In this document: one piece after another, positions 52,923 through 63,829 of the stretch
How positions within the stretch are numbered: the stretch's first letter is position 1
Layout: each line of letters starts with the position of its first letter
Source: Polynucleobacter acidiphobus
GTDB taxonomy: Bacteria; Pseudomonadota; Gammaproteobacteria; Burkholderiales; Burkholderiaceae
Assembly: GCF_003065385.1 (NCBI RefSeq)
Contig: NZ_CP023277.1
Location: forward strand, 388,044-452,043
DNA length: 64,000 bases
Reading direction: 5' to 3'
Made by a program: the position numbers and the translations under genes
The notes under the pieces: generated by a model
Told to the model about the DNA's origin: nothing
Databases searched by the model: none
What the model saw: only the letters and a program-made list of their open reading frames with translations

Positions 52923-54004
52923 TGTCAAATGATGATCAACGGTTAGCTCCGCTACGTGCTCAGATTGATGCGATCGATCAAGAGCTCTTAGAGCTTTTAT
53001 CGAAGCGTGCAAGGGCTGCTCAAGAAGTGGGTCACATTAAGAACGAGTCATCAACCCCGATTTTTCGTCCTGAGCGAGAGAACCAGGTGATTCAGAATGT
53101 TTTACAAAAGAATCCTGGCCCATTATTGCCAGATGGCCTTGCTTCGATCTGGCGCGAAATCATGTCGGCATGTCGCGCACTCGAATCCAAACAAACCATC
53201 GCATATTTGGGTCCAACCGGTACCTTCTCGGAGCAAGCAGCGCATCAATTCTTTGGGCAGTCGATTGATGGCTTACCATGCGCGAGTTTGGATGAGGTCT
53301 TTAAGGCGGTTGAAAAGGGGGCTGCCACCTTTGGAGTTGTTCCTGTTGAGAACTCCAGTGAAGGCGCGGTTTCGCGAACCTTGGATTTATTGCTAGAAAG
53401 TCCATTGCAAATTAGCGGTGAGGTAGTCTTGCCCATTCGGCATCACCTCTTAACCAAGCATGGAAGTTTGGATGGTGTAAAAACAGTTTGTGCTCATGCT
53501 CAGGCCTTGGCTCAATGCCAACAATGGTTAAGCGTGCATGCGCCTCAATTGCATCGGCAGGCTGTTAGTAGCAATGCCGAGGCTGCTCGGATGGCCAGTC
53601 AAGATCCAAGTATTGCTGCGATTGCTGGTGAGCCAGCTCAATTGGCCTATGGTTTGCAAATTGTTTCAGCGCAGATCCAGGATGATCCAAACAACCGTAC
53701 ACGGTTTGTGGTGATCGGCCAATACGCTTGTCAGCCATGTGGTCAAGATCAAACATCTCTGGTGTTGTCAGTCGCCAATCAACCCGGGGCTGTTCATCAC
53801 CTACTGGGGCCATTAGCAAAACATGGGGTTTCGATGACGCGGTTTGAGTCGCGGCCGGCTCGCAAGGGGTCTTGGGAATACCACTTTTATATCGATATTG
53901 ATGGACATGCGAGTGATGGCAAAGTAGCTACGGCGATTGCTGAGTTAAAAACGATTGCTGCTTTTTATAAAAACCTGGGCTCCTATCCCCGCGCTAAAAA
54001 TTAA
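52922..54004 (+). CDS. pheA: Bifunctional chorismate mutase/prephenate dehydratase
   Basis: This 360-residue P-protein has an AroQ chorismate mutase domain (LRAQIDAIDQELLELLSKRA), a prephenate dehydratase domain (AYLGPTGTFSEQAAHQFFG; VPVENSSEGAVSRTLDLLLE) and a C-terminal ACT domain (SLVLSVANQPGAVHHLLGPL; SRPARKGSWEYHFYID). It commits chorismate to phenylalanine, with feedback by Phe through the ACT domain. Confidence 0.96.
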   Translation: MSNDDQRLAPLRAQIDAIDQELLELLSKRARAAQEVGHIKNESSTPIFRPERENQVIQNVLQKNPGPLLPDGLASIWREIMSACRALESKQTIAYLGPTGTFSEQAAHQFFGQSIDGLPCASLDEVFKAVEKGAATFGVVPVENSSEGAVSRTLDLLLESPLQISGEVVLPIRHHLLTKHGSLDGVKTVCAHAQALAQCQQWLSVHAPQLHRQAVSSNAEAARMASQDPSIAAIAGEPAQLAYGLQIVSAQIQDDPNNRTRFVVIGQYACQPCGQDQTSLVLSVANQPGAVHHLLGPLAKHGVSMTRFESRPARKGSWEYHFYIDIDGHASDGKVATAIAELKTIAAFYKNLGSYPRAKN

Positions 54005-54015
54005 GAGTCTGATTC

Positions 54016-55152
54016 ATGACCAAAAAAATTGGCTTAGATCATGTGCATGCAATTGCACCCTATGTTGGCGGTAGACCCATTAGCGAGGTAGCGCGTGAGT
54101 TTGGTTTAGACGAAAGCGCGATCGTAAAGTTGGCCTCCAATGAAAACCCTTTAGGTATGCCAACGTCGGCTAAGGAAGCGATGTTGCGTGCTGCCAATGA
54201 TCTGGGCCGCTATCCAGATTCCAATGGTTTTGAGCTTAAACGTGTTTTATCCAAGCGTCTGGGGGTTCCAGAAGACTGGATTACCTTGGGAAATGGTAGC
54301 AACGATATTTTGGAGCTCACCGCTAGAGCGGTAGCACATGCTGGCGACGCCGTCGTATTTTCTGAACACGCGTTTGCGGTTTACCCTTTGGCAACCCAAG
54401 CGATTGGCGCAAAAGCAGTGGAGGTTGCTGCCGATGCAGGGTATGGACATGATCTGTCGGCCATGCTGCAGACCGTGCAATCACTGGGGGAAACTGCCAA
54501 GTTAGTATTCGTAGCGAACCCAAATAATCCAACCGGTAGTTACTTGCAACCAAAAGCCATTGAAGCATTTTTATCTGCGATGCCTGCACATGTGGTGGTG
54601 GTATTAGACGAGGCATATAACGAATACCTTGCCCCAGAGCAGCGCTACGACGCAATTGCTTGGGTAAAAAAATATCCCAATTTAGTGGTCTCACGCAGCT
54701 TTTCAAAAGCCTATGGATTAGCAGGGCTTCGCATCGGATATGGTATCGCGCAACCCCATTTAACCGATTTGTTAAATCGAATTCGACAGCCCTTTAATGT
54801 GAATAGTTTGGCGCAAGCAGCGGCTATTGCCGCCTTGGGTGACGAAGCATTTTTACAGCAAGGCTATGAGTTAAATCGAGCCGGTTATCAACAGTTGACC
54901 CAGGCGTTTGATCAAATGGGCTTAGCCTATTTACCTTCATCCGGAAATTTTGTTTTAGTGAAGGTGGGCAATGACAACGAAGCCGGTGGACGCGTTAACC
55001 GCGAGTTATTAAAGCGGGGTGTGATTGTGCGGCCTGTTGGTAACTATGGGCTGCCACAGTGGCTCAGAATCTCGATCGGCTTGCCAGAAGAGAATGCTAT
55101 TTGCATTCAAGCCCTCAACGCCATTCTGAATCAGTCACAGGGCAGCGCATGA
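54016..55152 (+). CDS. hisC: Histidinol-phosphate/aromatic aminotransferase
   Basis: This 378-residue class I/II aminotransferase begins IAPYVGGRPISEVAREFGLD. The PLP lysine lies in SRSFSKAYGLAGLRIGYGIA, and ANPNNPTGSYL binds phosphate. Its place between pheA and tyrA suggests it also acts on aromatic amino acids. The stop overlaps the tyrA ATG by 4 bp. Confidence 0.92.
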   Translation: MTKKIGLDHVHAIAPYVGGRPISEVAREFGLDESAIVKLASNENPLGMPTSAKEAMLRAANDLGRYPDSNGFELKRVLSKRLGVPEDWITLGNGSNDILELTARAVAHAGDAVVFSEHAFAVYPLATQAIGAKAVEVAADAGYGHDLSAMLQTVQSLGETAKLVFVANPNNPTGSYLQPKAIEAFLSAMPAHVVVVLDEAYNEYLAPEQRYDAIAWVKKYPNLVVSRSFSKAYGLAGLRIGYGIAQPHLTDLLNRIRQPFNVNSLAQAAAIAALGDEAFLQQGYELNRAGYQQLTQAFDQMGLAYLPSSGNFVLVKVGNDNEAGGRVNRELLKRGVIVRPVGNYGLPQWLRISIGLPEENAICIQALNAILNQSQGSA

Positions 55153-56018
55153 GCCGCAATCAGTTTGGAACGGTCGCCATTGTTGGTGTTGGTCTGATTG
55201 GTGGATCGATTGGCTTAGCGCTTAAGAAGGCGGGGGTCGTTACTGAAGTGATCGGCGTAGGTCGAAGCGCAAGCAATCTTGAAGAGGCCAAAAAACTAGG
55301 CGCGATTGATCGTATTGATGACCTTGAGGGTGCAAGTAAAAAGGCCCAGTGGATTGTTTTGTGCGTCCCCGTTGCACAAATGCGCGCATGTTTTCAAACG
55401 ATTGAACCGCATCTCAATCCGCACACATTAATTACCGACGCAGGTAGTACTAAAAGTGATTTGATTGTGGCGGCCAAAGAGGTTTTGGGCAAGAAGGCTT
55501 GTCAATTTGTTCCAGCCCATCCCATTGCGGGTGGAGCGCAGCATGGCGTGGTAGCAGCGAAGGCCGATTTATTTCAGGGAAAGCAAACCATTATTTGTCA
55601 GTTGCAAGAGAACTCCGCAGCGGATGTGGCTTTGGTCGAGAGTTTTTGGCAGGCATTGGGGTCGCGCATTAAACGGATATCGGCAATTCAGCACGATGCA
55701 ATCTACGCAGCGGTTTCGCATTTGCCTCATTTACTGTCGTATGCATTAATGACAAGCGTGCTGAACTCCGAAGATGCAGATCAAAAGCTTGGTCATGCCG
55801 GCGCTGGATTTCGGGATTTCACGCGGATTGCTGCCTCGAGCCCTGAGATGTGGCGCGATATTTGCCTTGCTAATAAATCGGCGATCCTGAAAGAGCTAGA
55901 TCAATACCTCGTGATTGCGCATGCTTTACGTGAGCTGATTGCTAAGGAGGATTCGCAAGCGCTTGAGAAAGTTTTTCTGAAAGCCAGTGAAGCTCGCAAA
56001 CGGTGGGAAGAGTCGTAA
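55149..56018 (+). CDS. tyrA: Prephenate dehydrogenase
   Basis: This 289-residue NAD-dependent enzyme starts at ATG 55149 inside the hisC stop. It has a Rossmann start [20 protein letters not shown], and catalytic residues in [18 protein letters not shown] stretch [14 protein letters not shown]. It leads to tyrosine. It ends TAATG with aroA. Confidence 0.94.
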   Translation: MSRNQFGTVAIVGVGLIGGSIGLALKKAGVVTEVIGVGRSASNLEEAKKLGAIDRIDDLEGASKKAQWIVLCVPVAQMRACFQTIEPHLNPHTLITDAGSTKSDLIVAAKEVLGKKACQFVPAHPIAGGAQHGVVAAKADLFQGKQTIICQLQENSAADVALVESFWQALGSRIKRISAIQHDAIYAAVSHLPHLLSYALMTSVLNSEDADQKLGHAGAGFRDFTRIAASSPEMWRDICLANKSAILKELDQYLVIAHALRELIAKEDSQALEKVFLKASEARKRWEES

Positions 56019-57337
56019 TGGCGAGTGAGTCATTGCAGATTGGACCGTTCCAAGGCGCCAAGGGTCAGATGACCCTGCCTGGATCAAAAAGTATTTCGAA
56101 TCGCGCATTGTTGCTCGCTGCATTAGCAAGCGGTACGACTACTCTTAAGCAACTACTTGATGCCGATGACACTCAGGTGATGCGTAATGCCTTACGTCAA
56201 TTGGGCGTGAAGGCTGAGGATCATGGTCATGATTGTGAGGTGACAGGTTGCGCCGGTGTTTTCCCAGTCAAGCGCGCTGACTTATTCATGGGCAATGCAG
56301 GAACTGCGATTCGGCCGCTCACCGCGGCATTAGTGATGCAAGAGGGTGAGTATCGACTCTCTGGAGTGCCACGGATGCATGAGCGACCGATTGGTGATTT
56401 GGTTGATGGACTTTCGCAAATTGGTGCGCAGATTGATTATGAGCAAGCGGTCGGTTATCCACCCATTCAAATCCATGCAGGTAAGCTTGCCTTACCTGAG
56501 GTGATTCGGGTTAGGGGCGATGTCTCCAGTCAATTTCTGACGGCTCTATTAATGGCGCTGCCTCTCCTAGCCCGTAAACCAATTCAAATTGAAGTGATTG
56601 GTGAGTTAATTTCTAGACCGTACATCGATATCACCATTCAATTGATGGCTCGGTTTGGTGTAGAGGTTAGCAATCCAACGCCCCAACAGTTTGTGATTGC
56701 GCCCACTCAAGCTGGAGTTGTGTACAAAAGTCCTCAAACACTCTGGGTCGAGGGTGACGCATCCTCGGCATCCTATTTTTTGGCAGCCGGCGTGCTTGGT
56801 CGTGGTCCAGTGCGGGTTCTTGGGGTTGGTAAGGCCAGTATTCAGGGCGATATTGCCTTTGCAGATGCCATCGAGCAAATGGGGGCAAGAGTGCTGCGCG
56901 GCGATGATTTTCTTGAGACGGGCGGTGTTGTTCATGCCGATGGAAGATTGCGAGGCATTACGATTGATTGCACCACAATCCCAGATGCAGCGATGACCTT
57001 AGCCGTGATGGCATTATTTGCTCAAGGAAAAACACGCTTAGAGAAGATTGCTAGCTGGCGGGTGAAAGAAACAGACCGAATTGCAGCGATGGCAACCGAA
57101 CTGCGTAAATTAGGGGCAGTGGTTCATGAGGGTGAGGATTTCATTGAGATTCATCCATTAAGTAATGAGCAATGGCAGACCCCGCCGCAGGGAATCGATA
57201 CTTATGACGATCATCGGATGGCGATGTGCTTCTCCTTAGCAGCATTCGGTCCAAAGCCAATGGTGATTAACGATCCTCAGTGCGTTGCTAAAACATTTCC
57301 GCATTACTTTTCAGAGTTGGCACGAATTACGTATTAA
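56018..57337 (+). CDS. aroA: 3-phosphoshikimate 1-carboxyvinyltransferase (EPSP synthase)
   Basis: This 439-residue enzyme starts at ATG 56018, one base overlapping the tyrA stop. The signature motifs are [35 protein letters not shown] and [20 protein letters not shown]. The NAGTA stretch is the glyphosate-interacting loop. It adds PEP to shikimate-3-phosphate. Confidence 0.97.
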   Translation: MASESLQIGPFQGAKGQMTLPGSKSISNRALLLAALASGTTTLKQLLDADDTQVMRNALRQLGVKAEDHGHDCEVTGCAGVFPVKRADLFMGNAGTAIRPLTAALVMQEGEYRLSGVPRMHERPIGDLVDGLSQIGAQIDYEQAVGYPPIQIHAGKLALPEVIRVRGDVSSQFLTALLMALPLLARKPIQIEVIGELISRPYIDITIQLMARFGVEVSNPTPQQFVIAPTQAGVVYKSPQTLWVEGDASSASYFLAAGVLGRGPVRVLGVGKASIQGDIAFADAIEQMGARVLRGDDFLETGGVVHADGRLRGITIDCTTIPDAAMTLAVMALFAQGKTRLEKIASWRVKETDRIAAMATELRKLGAVVHEGEDFIEIHPLSNEQWQTPPQGIDTYDDHRMAMCFSLAAFGPKPMVINDPQCVAKTFPHYFSELARITY

Positions 57338-57360
57338 TTTCCTATGAAGGAGTATTTGGG

Positions 57361-58026
57361 TTGAGCCTTCCCCCGGTCATTGCAATTGATGGGCCCACCG
57401 CCTCAGGCAAAGGGACGGTGGCAATGCAAGTTGCCAACCGTCTTGGCTTCCATTATTTGGATAGTGGCGCCCTGTATCGTCTGGTAGCGCTTGCCAGCCA
57501 ACAAAAGGGTATTTCGCCATCTGATAGCCGCGCTTTGGGTGAGCTTGCCCTCGCCATGCGGATTGAATTTAAAAACGGTCTGATTTTTCTTGGAAATATG
57601 GATGTCACAGAGGCTATTCGAGATGAGTCCATTGGGGTTTTGGCATCCCAAATCGCGGTTTATCCAGAGGTGCGAGATGCCCTGTTGGCACTCCAAAAAG
57701 GGTTTCGGAGGCCCCCAGGCTTAGTGGCCGATGGCCGGGACATGGCAAGCCGGATCTTTACGGATGCCGTTTTAAAGGTATTTTTGACGGCCAGTGTGCA
57801 GGCTCGAGCGGAGCGTCGATATAAGCAATTGATCGCTAAGGGAATTTCTGCTAGAATGGATGTCCTTTTGCAAGATTTGCAGGAACGAGACGCTCGAGAC
57901 ATTCAACGAGCAACCGCGCCTCTAAAACAAGTTGAAGGGGCGCATTTGCTCGATACCTCGAACTTATCGATTGATCAGGCAGTTGAGCAGGTACTTTCTT
58001 GGTACCAAGAAGTAAATAGAAATTAG
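57361..58026 (+). CDS. cmk: Cytidylate kinase
   Basis: This 221-residue kinase has P-loop [13 protein letters not shown], substrate residues in [14 protein letters not shown] and [12 protein letters not shown], and the lid [13 protein letters not shown]. The start is TTG at 57361, supported by AAGGAG 8 bp upstream. It phosphorylates CMP and dCMP. Location before rpsA is the common bacterial order. Confidence 0.95.
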   Translation: MSLPPVIAIDGPTASGKGTVAMQVANRLGFHYLDSGALYRLVALASQQKGISPSDSRALGELALAMRIEFKNGLIFLGNMDVTEAIRDESIGVLASQIAVYPEVRDALLALQKGFRRPPGLVADGRDMASRIFTDAVLKVFLTASVQARAERRYKQLIAKGISARMDVLLQDLQERDARDIQRATAPLKQVEGAHLLDTSNLSIDQAVEQVLSWYQEVNRN

Positions 58027-58048
58027 AAGTAGAAGTTGAAGTTTGGCG

Positions 58049-58090
58049 CTTAAGTTAGCACCTACGGTAAAAACCGCTAGCTTAAGTTTT
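58049..58090 (+). terminator. Hairpin in the cmk-rpsA gap
   Basis: CTTAAGTTAGC (58049-58059) pairs with GCTAGCTTAAG (58076-58086), 11 bp with one U-G pair, followed by TTTTATT. It has the form of an intrinsic terminator or attenuator. The 16-nt loop is long. It may lower read-through from cmk or form part of the rpsA leader regulated by S1. Confidence 0.65.
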
Positions 58091-58133
58091 ATTAACCTAA
58101 CCCGTCAGTAATTGGCGGCACAAAGTGAACCTC

Positions 58134-59807
58134 ATGTCTGAATCTTTTGCAGCACTATTTGAAGAATCCCTAACTCGTTCTAATATGAAAACCGGCCAGG
58201 TTATTTCGGCCGAAGTCGTTCGTATTGATCATAATTTTGTGGTTGTAAATGCCGGCCTAAAGTCCGAAGCATTCATACCCGTTGAAGAATTCCAAAATGA
58301 CCAGGGCGAACTCGAAGTTAACCCTGGTGATTTCGTATCTGTCGCAATTGACGCCTTAGAAAATGGCTATGGCGATACGATTTTGTCGCGTGATAAAGCA
58401 AAACGCCTTGCGTCTTGGATGAACCTCGAGAAAGCTCTTGAAGGGGCTGAGATCGTTACCGGTACGGTGACTGGTAAGGTGAAGGGCGGCTTGACCGTCA
58501 TGGTAAATGGCATTCGTGCCTTTTTGCCTGGATCGCTCGTCGATACCCGTCCAATTAAAGATACCAGCCCTTATGAAGGCAAGACCATGGAGTTTAAGGT
58601 CATTAAGCTAGATCGTAAGCGTAATAACGTGGTTCTTTCGCGTCGCGCCGTGGTTGAAGCTAGCCAAGGTGAAGAGCGTGCGAAGATGATGTCTAACCTT
58701 CAAGAGGGTAGCGTTGTTCAGGGCACCATTAAGAACATTACCGATTACGGTGCATTCGTTGATCTTGGCGGTATTGATGGTCTTCTCCACATTACTGACT
58801 TGGCTTGGCGTCGTGTGCGTCACCCCAGCGAAATGCTGACGGTGGGTCAAGAAGTAACCGCTAAGATTCTGAAGTTTGACCAAGAGAAAAACCGCGTTTC
58901 ATTAGGCATTAAGCAATTAGGCGACGATCCTTGGGTTGGTATTGCCCGTCGTTACCCACCCAATACACGCCTCTTTGGTAAGGTCACCAATCTGACTGAT
59001 TACGGCGCGTTCGTTGAAATCGAGAGTGGCATTGAAGGCTTGGTACACGTCTCTGAAATGGATTGGACCAATAAGAATGTGGCCCCAAGCAAGGCAGTCG
59101 CTTTGGGAACCGAAGTAGAAGTGATGGTCTTAGACATTGATGAAGATAAGCGTCGTATTAGCTTAGGTATTAAGCAATGCAAAGCAAATCCATGGGAAGA
59201 GTTCTCGCGCAGCCATCAAAAGGGTGACAAGATCAAAGGGGCAATTAAGTCCATCACCGACTTCGGCGTCTTTATTGGCCTGCCCGGTGGAATCGATGGT
59301 TTAGTTCACCTGTCTGACTTATCTTGGAATGAGCCTGGCGAAGAGGCCGTTAAGGCCTTCAAGAAAGGCGATGAATTAGAAGCTGTTGTCTTAGCGATTG
59401 ATGTTGAGAAGGAGCGTATCTCCCTGGGCATCAAGCAAATGTCAGGCGACCCCTTTAACAACTTTACGTCGACCAGTGATAAAGGCAGCATGGTGACTGG
59501 TACCGTGAAGAGCGTTGATGCTAAAGGTGCTGTGATTGCCCTCGCTGATGAGGTCGAAGGTTATCTGCGCGCCTCAGAGATCTCAACCGATCGGGTTGAA
59601 GATGCACGCAATGCGCTGAAAGAGGGTGATTCTGTTACTGCCATGATCATTAATATCGATCGTAAATCGCGTTCGATTAATTTATCGATCAAGGCAAAAG
59701 ATAGTGCTGATCAACAAGATGCCATGAATAAGTTACAGGGTGATGCTGGCTCTGGTACAACCAATCTTGGCGCCCTGTTGAAGGCGAAGATGGATAATCA
59801 AAGCTAA
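58134..59807 (+). CDS. rpsA: 30S ribosomal protein S1
   Basis: This 557-residue protein has six S1 (OB-fold) repeats, with recurring patterns such as [20 protein letters not shown] (about 195), [20 protein letters not shown] (about 280) and [20 protein letters not shown] (about 365). ATG 58134 matches the family start [12 protein letters not shown]; a GTG 9 bp upstream is possible. It brings mRNA to the ribosome. Confidence 0.97.
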   Translation: MSESFAALFEESLTRSNMKTGQVISAEVVRIDHNFVVVNAGLKSEAFIPVEEFQNDQGELEVNPGDFVSVAIDALENGYGDTILSRDKAKRLASWMNLEKALEGAEIVTGTVTGKVKGGLTVMVNGIRAFLPGSLVDTRPIKDTSPYEGKTMEFKVIKLDRKRNNVVLSRRAVVEASQGEERAKMMSNLQEGSVVQGTIKNITDYGAFVDLGGIDGLLHITDLAWRRVRHPSEMLTVGQEVTAKILKFDQEKNRVSLGIKQLGDDPWVGIARRYPPNTRLFGKVTNLTDYGAFVEIESGIEGLVHVSEMDWTNKNVAPSKAVALGTEVEVMVLDIDEDKRRISLGIKQCKANPWEEFSRSHQKGDKIKGAIKSITDFGVFIGLPGGIDGLVHLSDLSWNEPGEEAVKAFKKGDELEAVVLAIDVEKERISLGIKQMSGDPFNNFTSTSDKGSMVTGTVKSVDAKGAVIALADEVEGYLRASEISTDRVEDARNALKEGDSVTAMIINIDRKSRSINLSIKAKDSADQQDAMNKLQGDAGSGTTNLGALLKAKMDNQS

Positions 59808-59814
59808 GGTGATT

Positions 59815-59835
59815 CCGCCACCCCTTGGGTGGCGG
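59815..59835 (+). terminator. GC-rich hairpin between rpsA and ihfB
   Basis: CCGCCACCC and GGGTGGCGG form a perfect 9-bp stem around CTT. No T-run follows, so it may partly terminate or protect the rpsA message while letting ihfB be read. Confidence 0.6.
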
Positions 59836-59847
59836 GCTAATTAGACT

Positions 59848-60198
59848 ATGTCAGATCAAGAGCACCAAGCGATAACCCGTTCTGAGCTGGTTGAGAGCCT
59901 TGCGGAGCAATTTCCGCAACTCTTGCCTCGCGATGTGGAGCTAGCAGTAAAAACCTTGCTAGACACCATGACCCAAGCCTTAGCTGAAGGCAAGCGTATT
60001 GAGTTACGTGGTGTGGGCAGTTTTGTTTTGCATCATCGACCTGCTCGTACTGGACGCAATCCAAAATCGGGTGAGAAGGTCCTTATTCCAGAAAAGCGCG
60101 TCCCCCATTTCAAGCCAGGCAAAGAACTCCGTGAGCGCGTTGATTACAAGCCGCTCGATCAAAAAATTATTCTTGACTCAGGTAGCTCGGGTGCCTAA
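59848..60198 (+). CDS. ihfB: Integration host factor subunit beta
   Basis: This 116-residue HU/IHF protein starts [20 protein letters not shown], with the DNA-bending arm [20 protein letters not shown] (proline-containing). It is about 15 residues longer than E. coli IHF-beta because of both ends (RSxG-rich tail). It bends DNA with IhfA and takes part in integration and regulation. Confidence 0.94.
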   Translation: MSDQEHQAITRSELVESLAEQFPQLLPRDVELAVKTLLDTMTQALAEGKRIELRGVGSFVLHHRPARTGRNPKSGEKVLIPEKRVPHFKPGKELRERVDYKPLDQKIILDSGSSGA

Positions 60199-60249
60199 TT
60201 CTGTAGTGGCAGATCTCCTAGGGATCTAAACTATTCATTCGCCACTGAA

Positions 60250-61461
60250 ATGATTCAAATTGAAACCGGTTGGTTACTCCTAATCCCCATCTTCTTCGGT
60301 TTGGGTTGGCTAGCCTCTCGTTGGGATCTGCGTTTAGAGGCGCGTCAAGATGAGCGTGAGCGACTAAAACAACAACGCTCAACGTTTAAGGGTTTGAACC
60401 TATTGCTCAATGAGCAGCCCGATCAGGCGATTGAAACCTTGGTCAAGGTTGCCCAATTGGATCCAGAGACAGTGGATCTGCATTTTTCATTAGGTAATTT
60501 GTTTCGCCGTCGTGGTGAGACCGAGCGCGCGATTCGCGTTCATCAACATCTGGCCAACCGTGAAGATCTGAAACCGCGTGATCGAGATCATGCCGCATAT
60601 GAGTTAGGCCGGGATTTCTTGCGTGCCGGTCTATTGGATCGTGCTGAGGCGTCTCTCAATCAAGTCGGTGCTGGCAAATATGCCATACCGGCCAAAGAAA
60701 GTCTTCTCGAGATGTATCAAATTGAGAAGGATTGGAAAAAAGCCATTATTGCTGCCAATGAACTTCAGGGTTTGCAAGATAAAAGCCATCAATTGGAAAT
60801 TGCGCAGTTTTATTGCGAGATTGCGCAAGAGGCGCTGCGACGCACTGATTTTCCTGAGGCTGAGGGGGCGATCCATCATGCCCTATCTGCAATTCCAAAC
60901 CATGCTAGAGCCTTAATCTTGCAGGGTGATTACTATTTGGCCAACGAGCGCCCCCAGCAGGCGATTGATGTTTGGGCAATTGTGGCGAAAGAGAATCCTG
61001 CCTATATGCATTTAGTAGCCGATCGGTGGATGGCTGCACATCATGCTGTCAACCAAGTAGATCTTGGTTTAGATCAATTACTCGCTCTCCTCAAAACTCA
61101 AGCCATTGGTGAGCTCTTGGACATCGTGCATAAGCATATGATGCAAATTCGGGGGGCTCAGGCGGCTGAAGCCATGTTGGTCGATGTCATGCAGCATTCT
61201 CCGACGCTCAGTGCTTTATCGAAGCTGGCGGAGACTCGTTTAGCCTTGGCAGAAGTTACTGGTCCAGAGACACGGGTGGCGGATTTAAAGTCAACACTTG
61301 GCTTACTTAAGCAGCGGACAACTGCTTTGGCACGGTATACCTGTGGAAATTGTGGATTTCGGGCAAGGCGTTTTTATTGGCAATGTCCTGGCTGTAATCA
61401 TTGGGAGGCATACTCACCCCGACGCACTGAGGGCGCGGTTCCGAGTGGTCCGTCAATGTAA
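60250..61461 (+). CDS. lapB: LPS assembly protein LapB (YciM)
   Basis: This 403-residue protein has an N-terminal membrane anchor (about 6-22), several TPR repeats (about 45-330) and a C-terminal rubredoxin-type metal knuckle (TCGNCGFRARRFYWQCPGCN). LapB regulates LpxC turnover and LPS transport. The usual partner gene lapA is absent from the 51-bp gap after ihfB. Confidence 0.93.
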   Translation: MIQIETGWLLLIPIFFGLGWLASRWDLRLEARQDERERLKQQRSTFKGLNLLLNEQPDQAIETLVKVAQLDPETVDLHFSLGNLFRRRGETERAIRVHQHLANREDLKPRDRDHAAYELGRDFLRAGLLDRAEASLNQVGAGKYAIPAKESLLEMYQIEKDWKKAIIAANELQGLQDKSHQLEIAQFYCEIAQEALRRTDFPEAEGAIHHALSAIPNHARALILQGDYYLANERPQQAIDVWAIVAKENPAYMHLVADRWMAAHHAVNQVDLGLDQLLALLKTQAIGELLDIVHKHMMQIRGAQAAEAMLVDVMQHSPTLSALSKLAETRLALAEVTGPETRVADLKSTLGLLKQRTTALARYTCGNCGFRARRFYWQCPGCNHWEAYSPRRTEGAVPSGPSM

Positions 61462-61509
61462 TTAAGCACGCAAATCATCCAGTTAATATTCGACATTTGG
61501 GGATAAAGA

Positions 61510-62874
61510 TTGAAAGTTACCATTGTTGGCAGTGGCTATGTGGGTCTGGTTACCGGGGCGTGTCTAGCCGAACTCGGTAATACCGTTTTTTGTTTAGATC
61601 TCGACCAGAAAAAGATCGATATCTTAAATTCGGGCGGCGTTCCAATATACGAACCAGGATTGCAGGAGATGATTGCCCGTAATCGCGCAGCTGGACGCAT
61701 TCAATTCTCGACCAATGTGGCAGCGGCTGTTCAACATGGTGAAATTCAGTTTATTGCGGTGGGTACACCGCCGGATGAAGATGGCTCAGCCGATTTGCAG
61801 TATGTGATTGCTGCAGCACGTAATATTGGCAAACATATGAATGGCCCTAAGGTCATCGTCGATAAGTCAACGGTGCCGGTTGGCACTGCTGAGAAGGTGA
61901 CCGAAGCCATCACCGAAGAATTAAAAAAGCGCAATTTAGATCCTGCATGGTGCTCAGTGGTCTCCAACCCTGAGTTTTTGAAGGAGGGTGCTGCGGTTGA
62001 GGATTTCATGCGCCCCGATCGCATTGTGATTGGTACTCATCAGGATGCCGCAGGACTGCGCGCCAAAGAATTGATGCGCAAACTTTATGCTCCATTTAAT
62101 CGTCATCACGAGCGCACCTATTACATGGATGTGAAGAGTGCTGAGCTCACAAAATACGCTGCTAATGCAATGCTGGCTACCCGCATCTCCTTTATGAATG
62201 AGCTTGCCAATTTAGCGGATGCGGTTGGAGCTGATATTGAGGCCGTTCGCCAAGGGATTGGTTCAGACTCACGGATTGGCTATGGATTTTTATACGCAGG
62301 AACGGGCTATGGAGGCTCTTGCTTTCCAAAGGATGTATCGGCCTTGACCAAAACTGCTTTACAGCATGGGCGTGATTTAAAAATCTTAGAAGCTGTCGAG
62401 GCAGTGAATCGCCAACAAAAAACGATCTTGATTGAGAAGATCACCAAACGTTTTGGTGACGATCTTTCGAATCATCGATTTGCGGTATGGGGTTTGGCTT
62501 TTAAACCTAATACGGATGATATGCGTGAAGCACCCAGTCGTTTCATTATTGCAGAGTTGGTCAAGCGTGGAGCACAGGTGATGGCTCATGATCCTGTTGC
62601 AATGCCTGAGGCACACCATGCCTTTGAGATCGATTTTCAAGGAAAACCCGATCAACTTCAAAAAGTTTCCTTAGTAAAAACTCCGGAAGATGCCTTAGCA
62701 GGGGCTAGCGCACTAATCATTGTGACCGAATGGAAGGCATTCCGTAGCCCTGATTTTGATCATCTAAAGCAGGCGATGAGAAACCCGATCATTTTTGATG
62801 GGCGTAATCTGTATGAGCCCCAGTCGATGACTGAGCTGGGTTTTGAGTATTACGGGATTGGTCGGCATAATTGA
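61510..62874 (+). CDS. ugd: UDP-glucose 6-dehydrogenase
   Basis: This 454-residue enzyme has NAD motif [18 protein letters not shown], the active cysteine in [11 protein letters not shown] and a C-terminal UDP-binding domain. The start is TTG 61510 with GGGGATAAAGA before it. It oxidises UDP-glucose to UDP-glucuronate for polysaccharide or LPS. It lies between lapB and the heptose kinase gene. Confidence 0.94.
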   Translation: MKVTIVGSGYVGLVTGACLAELGNTVFCLDLDQKKIDILNSGGVPIYEPGLQEMIARNRAAGRIQFSTNVAAAVQHGEIQFIAVGTPPDEDGSADLQYVIAAARNIGKHMNGPKVIVDKSTVPVGTAEKVTEAITEELKKRNLDPAWCSVVSNPEFLKEGAAVEDFMRPDRIVIGTHQDAAGLRAKELMRKLYAPFNRHHERTYYMDVKSAELTKYAANAMLATRISFMNELANLADAVGADIEAVRQGIGSDSRIGYGFLYAGTGYGGSCFPKDVSALTKTALQHGRDLKILEAVEAVNRQQKTILIEKITKRFGDDLSNHRFAVWGLAFKPNTDDMREAPSRFIIAELVKRGAQVMAHDPVAMPEAHHAFEIDFQGKPDQLQKVSLVKTPEDALAGASALIIVTEWKAFRSPDFDHLKQAMRNPIIFDGRNLYEPQSMTELGFEYYGIGRHN

Positions 62875-62896
62875 GCTATAAATTGAATCTAAAGTA

Positions 62897-63829
62897 ATGA
62901 CCGAGAAAGCCGATCGAACCCAATTTAGTAAAGCCCGCCTGTTGGTGGTGGGTGATGTCATGCTTGATCGCTATTGGTTTGGTGATACCAGTCGCATATC
63001 GCCTGAAGCCCCAGTTCCTGTGGTACAGGTTAGCAAGATTGATGAGCGTTTGGGGGGCGCAGCTAACGTGGCCCGCAACGCCTCTGCGCTAGGAGCGCAA
63101 ACCAGCCTTCTGGGGGTGATTGGAGTCGATGAGGCCGGCAAACGTGTGGAGGCCCTATTGCGAGATAGTGGTGTGCACAGCTGCTTACAGGCGGATTCAC
63201 AAGTACCCACGACCGTTAAGTTAAGAGTGATTGCCCGGCAGCAGCAACTGATTCGTTTGGATTTTGAGGAGACCCCGAGTTCGGGTTCACTCGCTCAGAA
63301 GCTCAAGCAGTTCGAGGCACTATTACCCGAGACCGATGTGGTTATCTTGTCCGATTACGGCAAGGGCGCGTTGGAGCAAGTGGCCAGTATGATTGCTTTA
63401 GCAAGAGCGAATCATAAGATTGTGTTGGTCGACCCGAAAGGTGATGCGTATGCGAAGTATCGGGGTGCAACAGTGCTTACCCCCAATCGAAGTGAATTGC
63501 GGCAAGTGGTTGGAGCATGGTCCAGTGAAGCGGAGCTCACCCAAAAAGCTCAAGCCTTGCGAGAACAGCTTCAGGTTGAGGCTTTGCTCTTAACTCGCTC
63601 TGAGGAAGGCATGACATTATTTACATCAGCGGGTGCAAGTCATGTACGTGCGCAGGCCCGCGAGGTATTTGATGTATCAGGCGCTGGCGATACCGTCATT
63701 GCTACTCTGGCAGTAGCCTTGGCAGCCAAATGGCCCTTAGAGCGTGCGATGGCCCTAGCCAATCGCGCTGGAGGAATCGTAGTCGGTAAACTGGGAACAG
63801 CAACCGTTTGTGCAGAGGAGCTACAGTGA
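62897..63829 (+). CDS. hldE1 (rfaE1): D-glycero-beta-D-manno-heptose-7-phosphate kinase
   Basis: This 310-residue PfkB-type kinase begins [20 protein letters not shown] and has the family's catalytic motif DVSGAGDTV. It carries only the kinase domain, without the adenylyltransferase domain fused in E. coli HldE, so that activity must be encoded elsewhere. The stop overlaps the hldD start (GTGA). Confidence 0.93.
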   Translation: MTEKADRTQFSKARLLVVGDVMLDRYWFGDTSRISPEAPVPVVQVSKIDERLGGAANVARNASALGAQTSLLGVIGVDEAGKRVEALLRDSGVHSCLQADSQVPTTVKLRVIARQQQLIRLDFEETPSSGSLAQKLKQFEALLPETDVVILSDYGKGALEQVASMIALARANHKIVLVDPKGDAYAKYRGATVLTPNRSELRQVVGAWSSEAELTQKAQALREQLQVEALLLTRSEEGMTLFTSAGASHVRAQAREVFDVSGAGDTVIATLAVALAAKWPLERAMALANRAGGIVVGKLGTATVCAEELQ

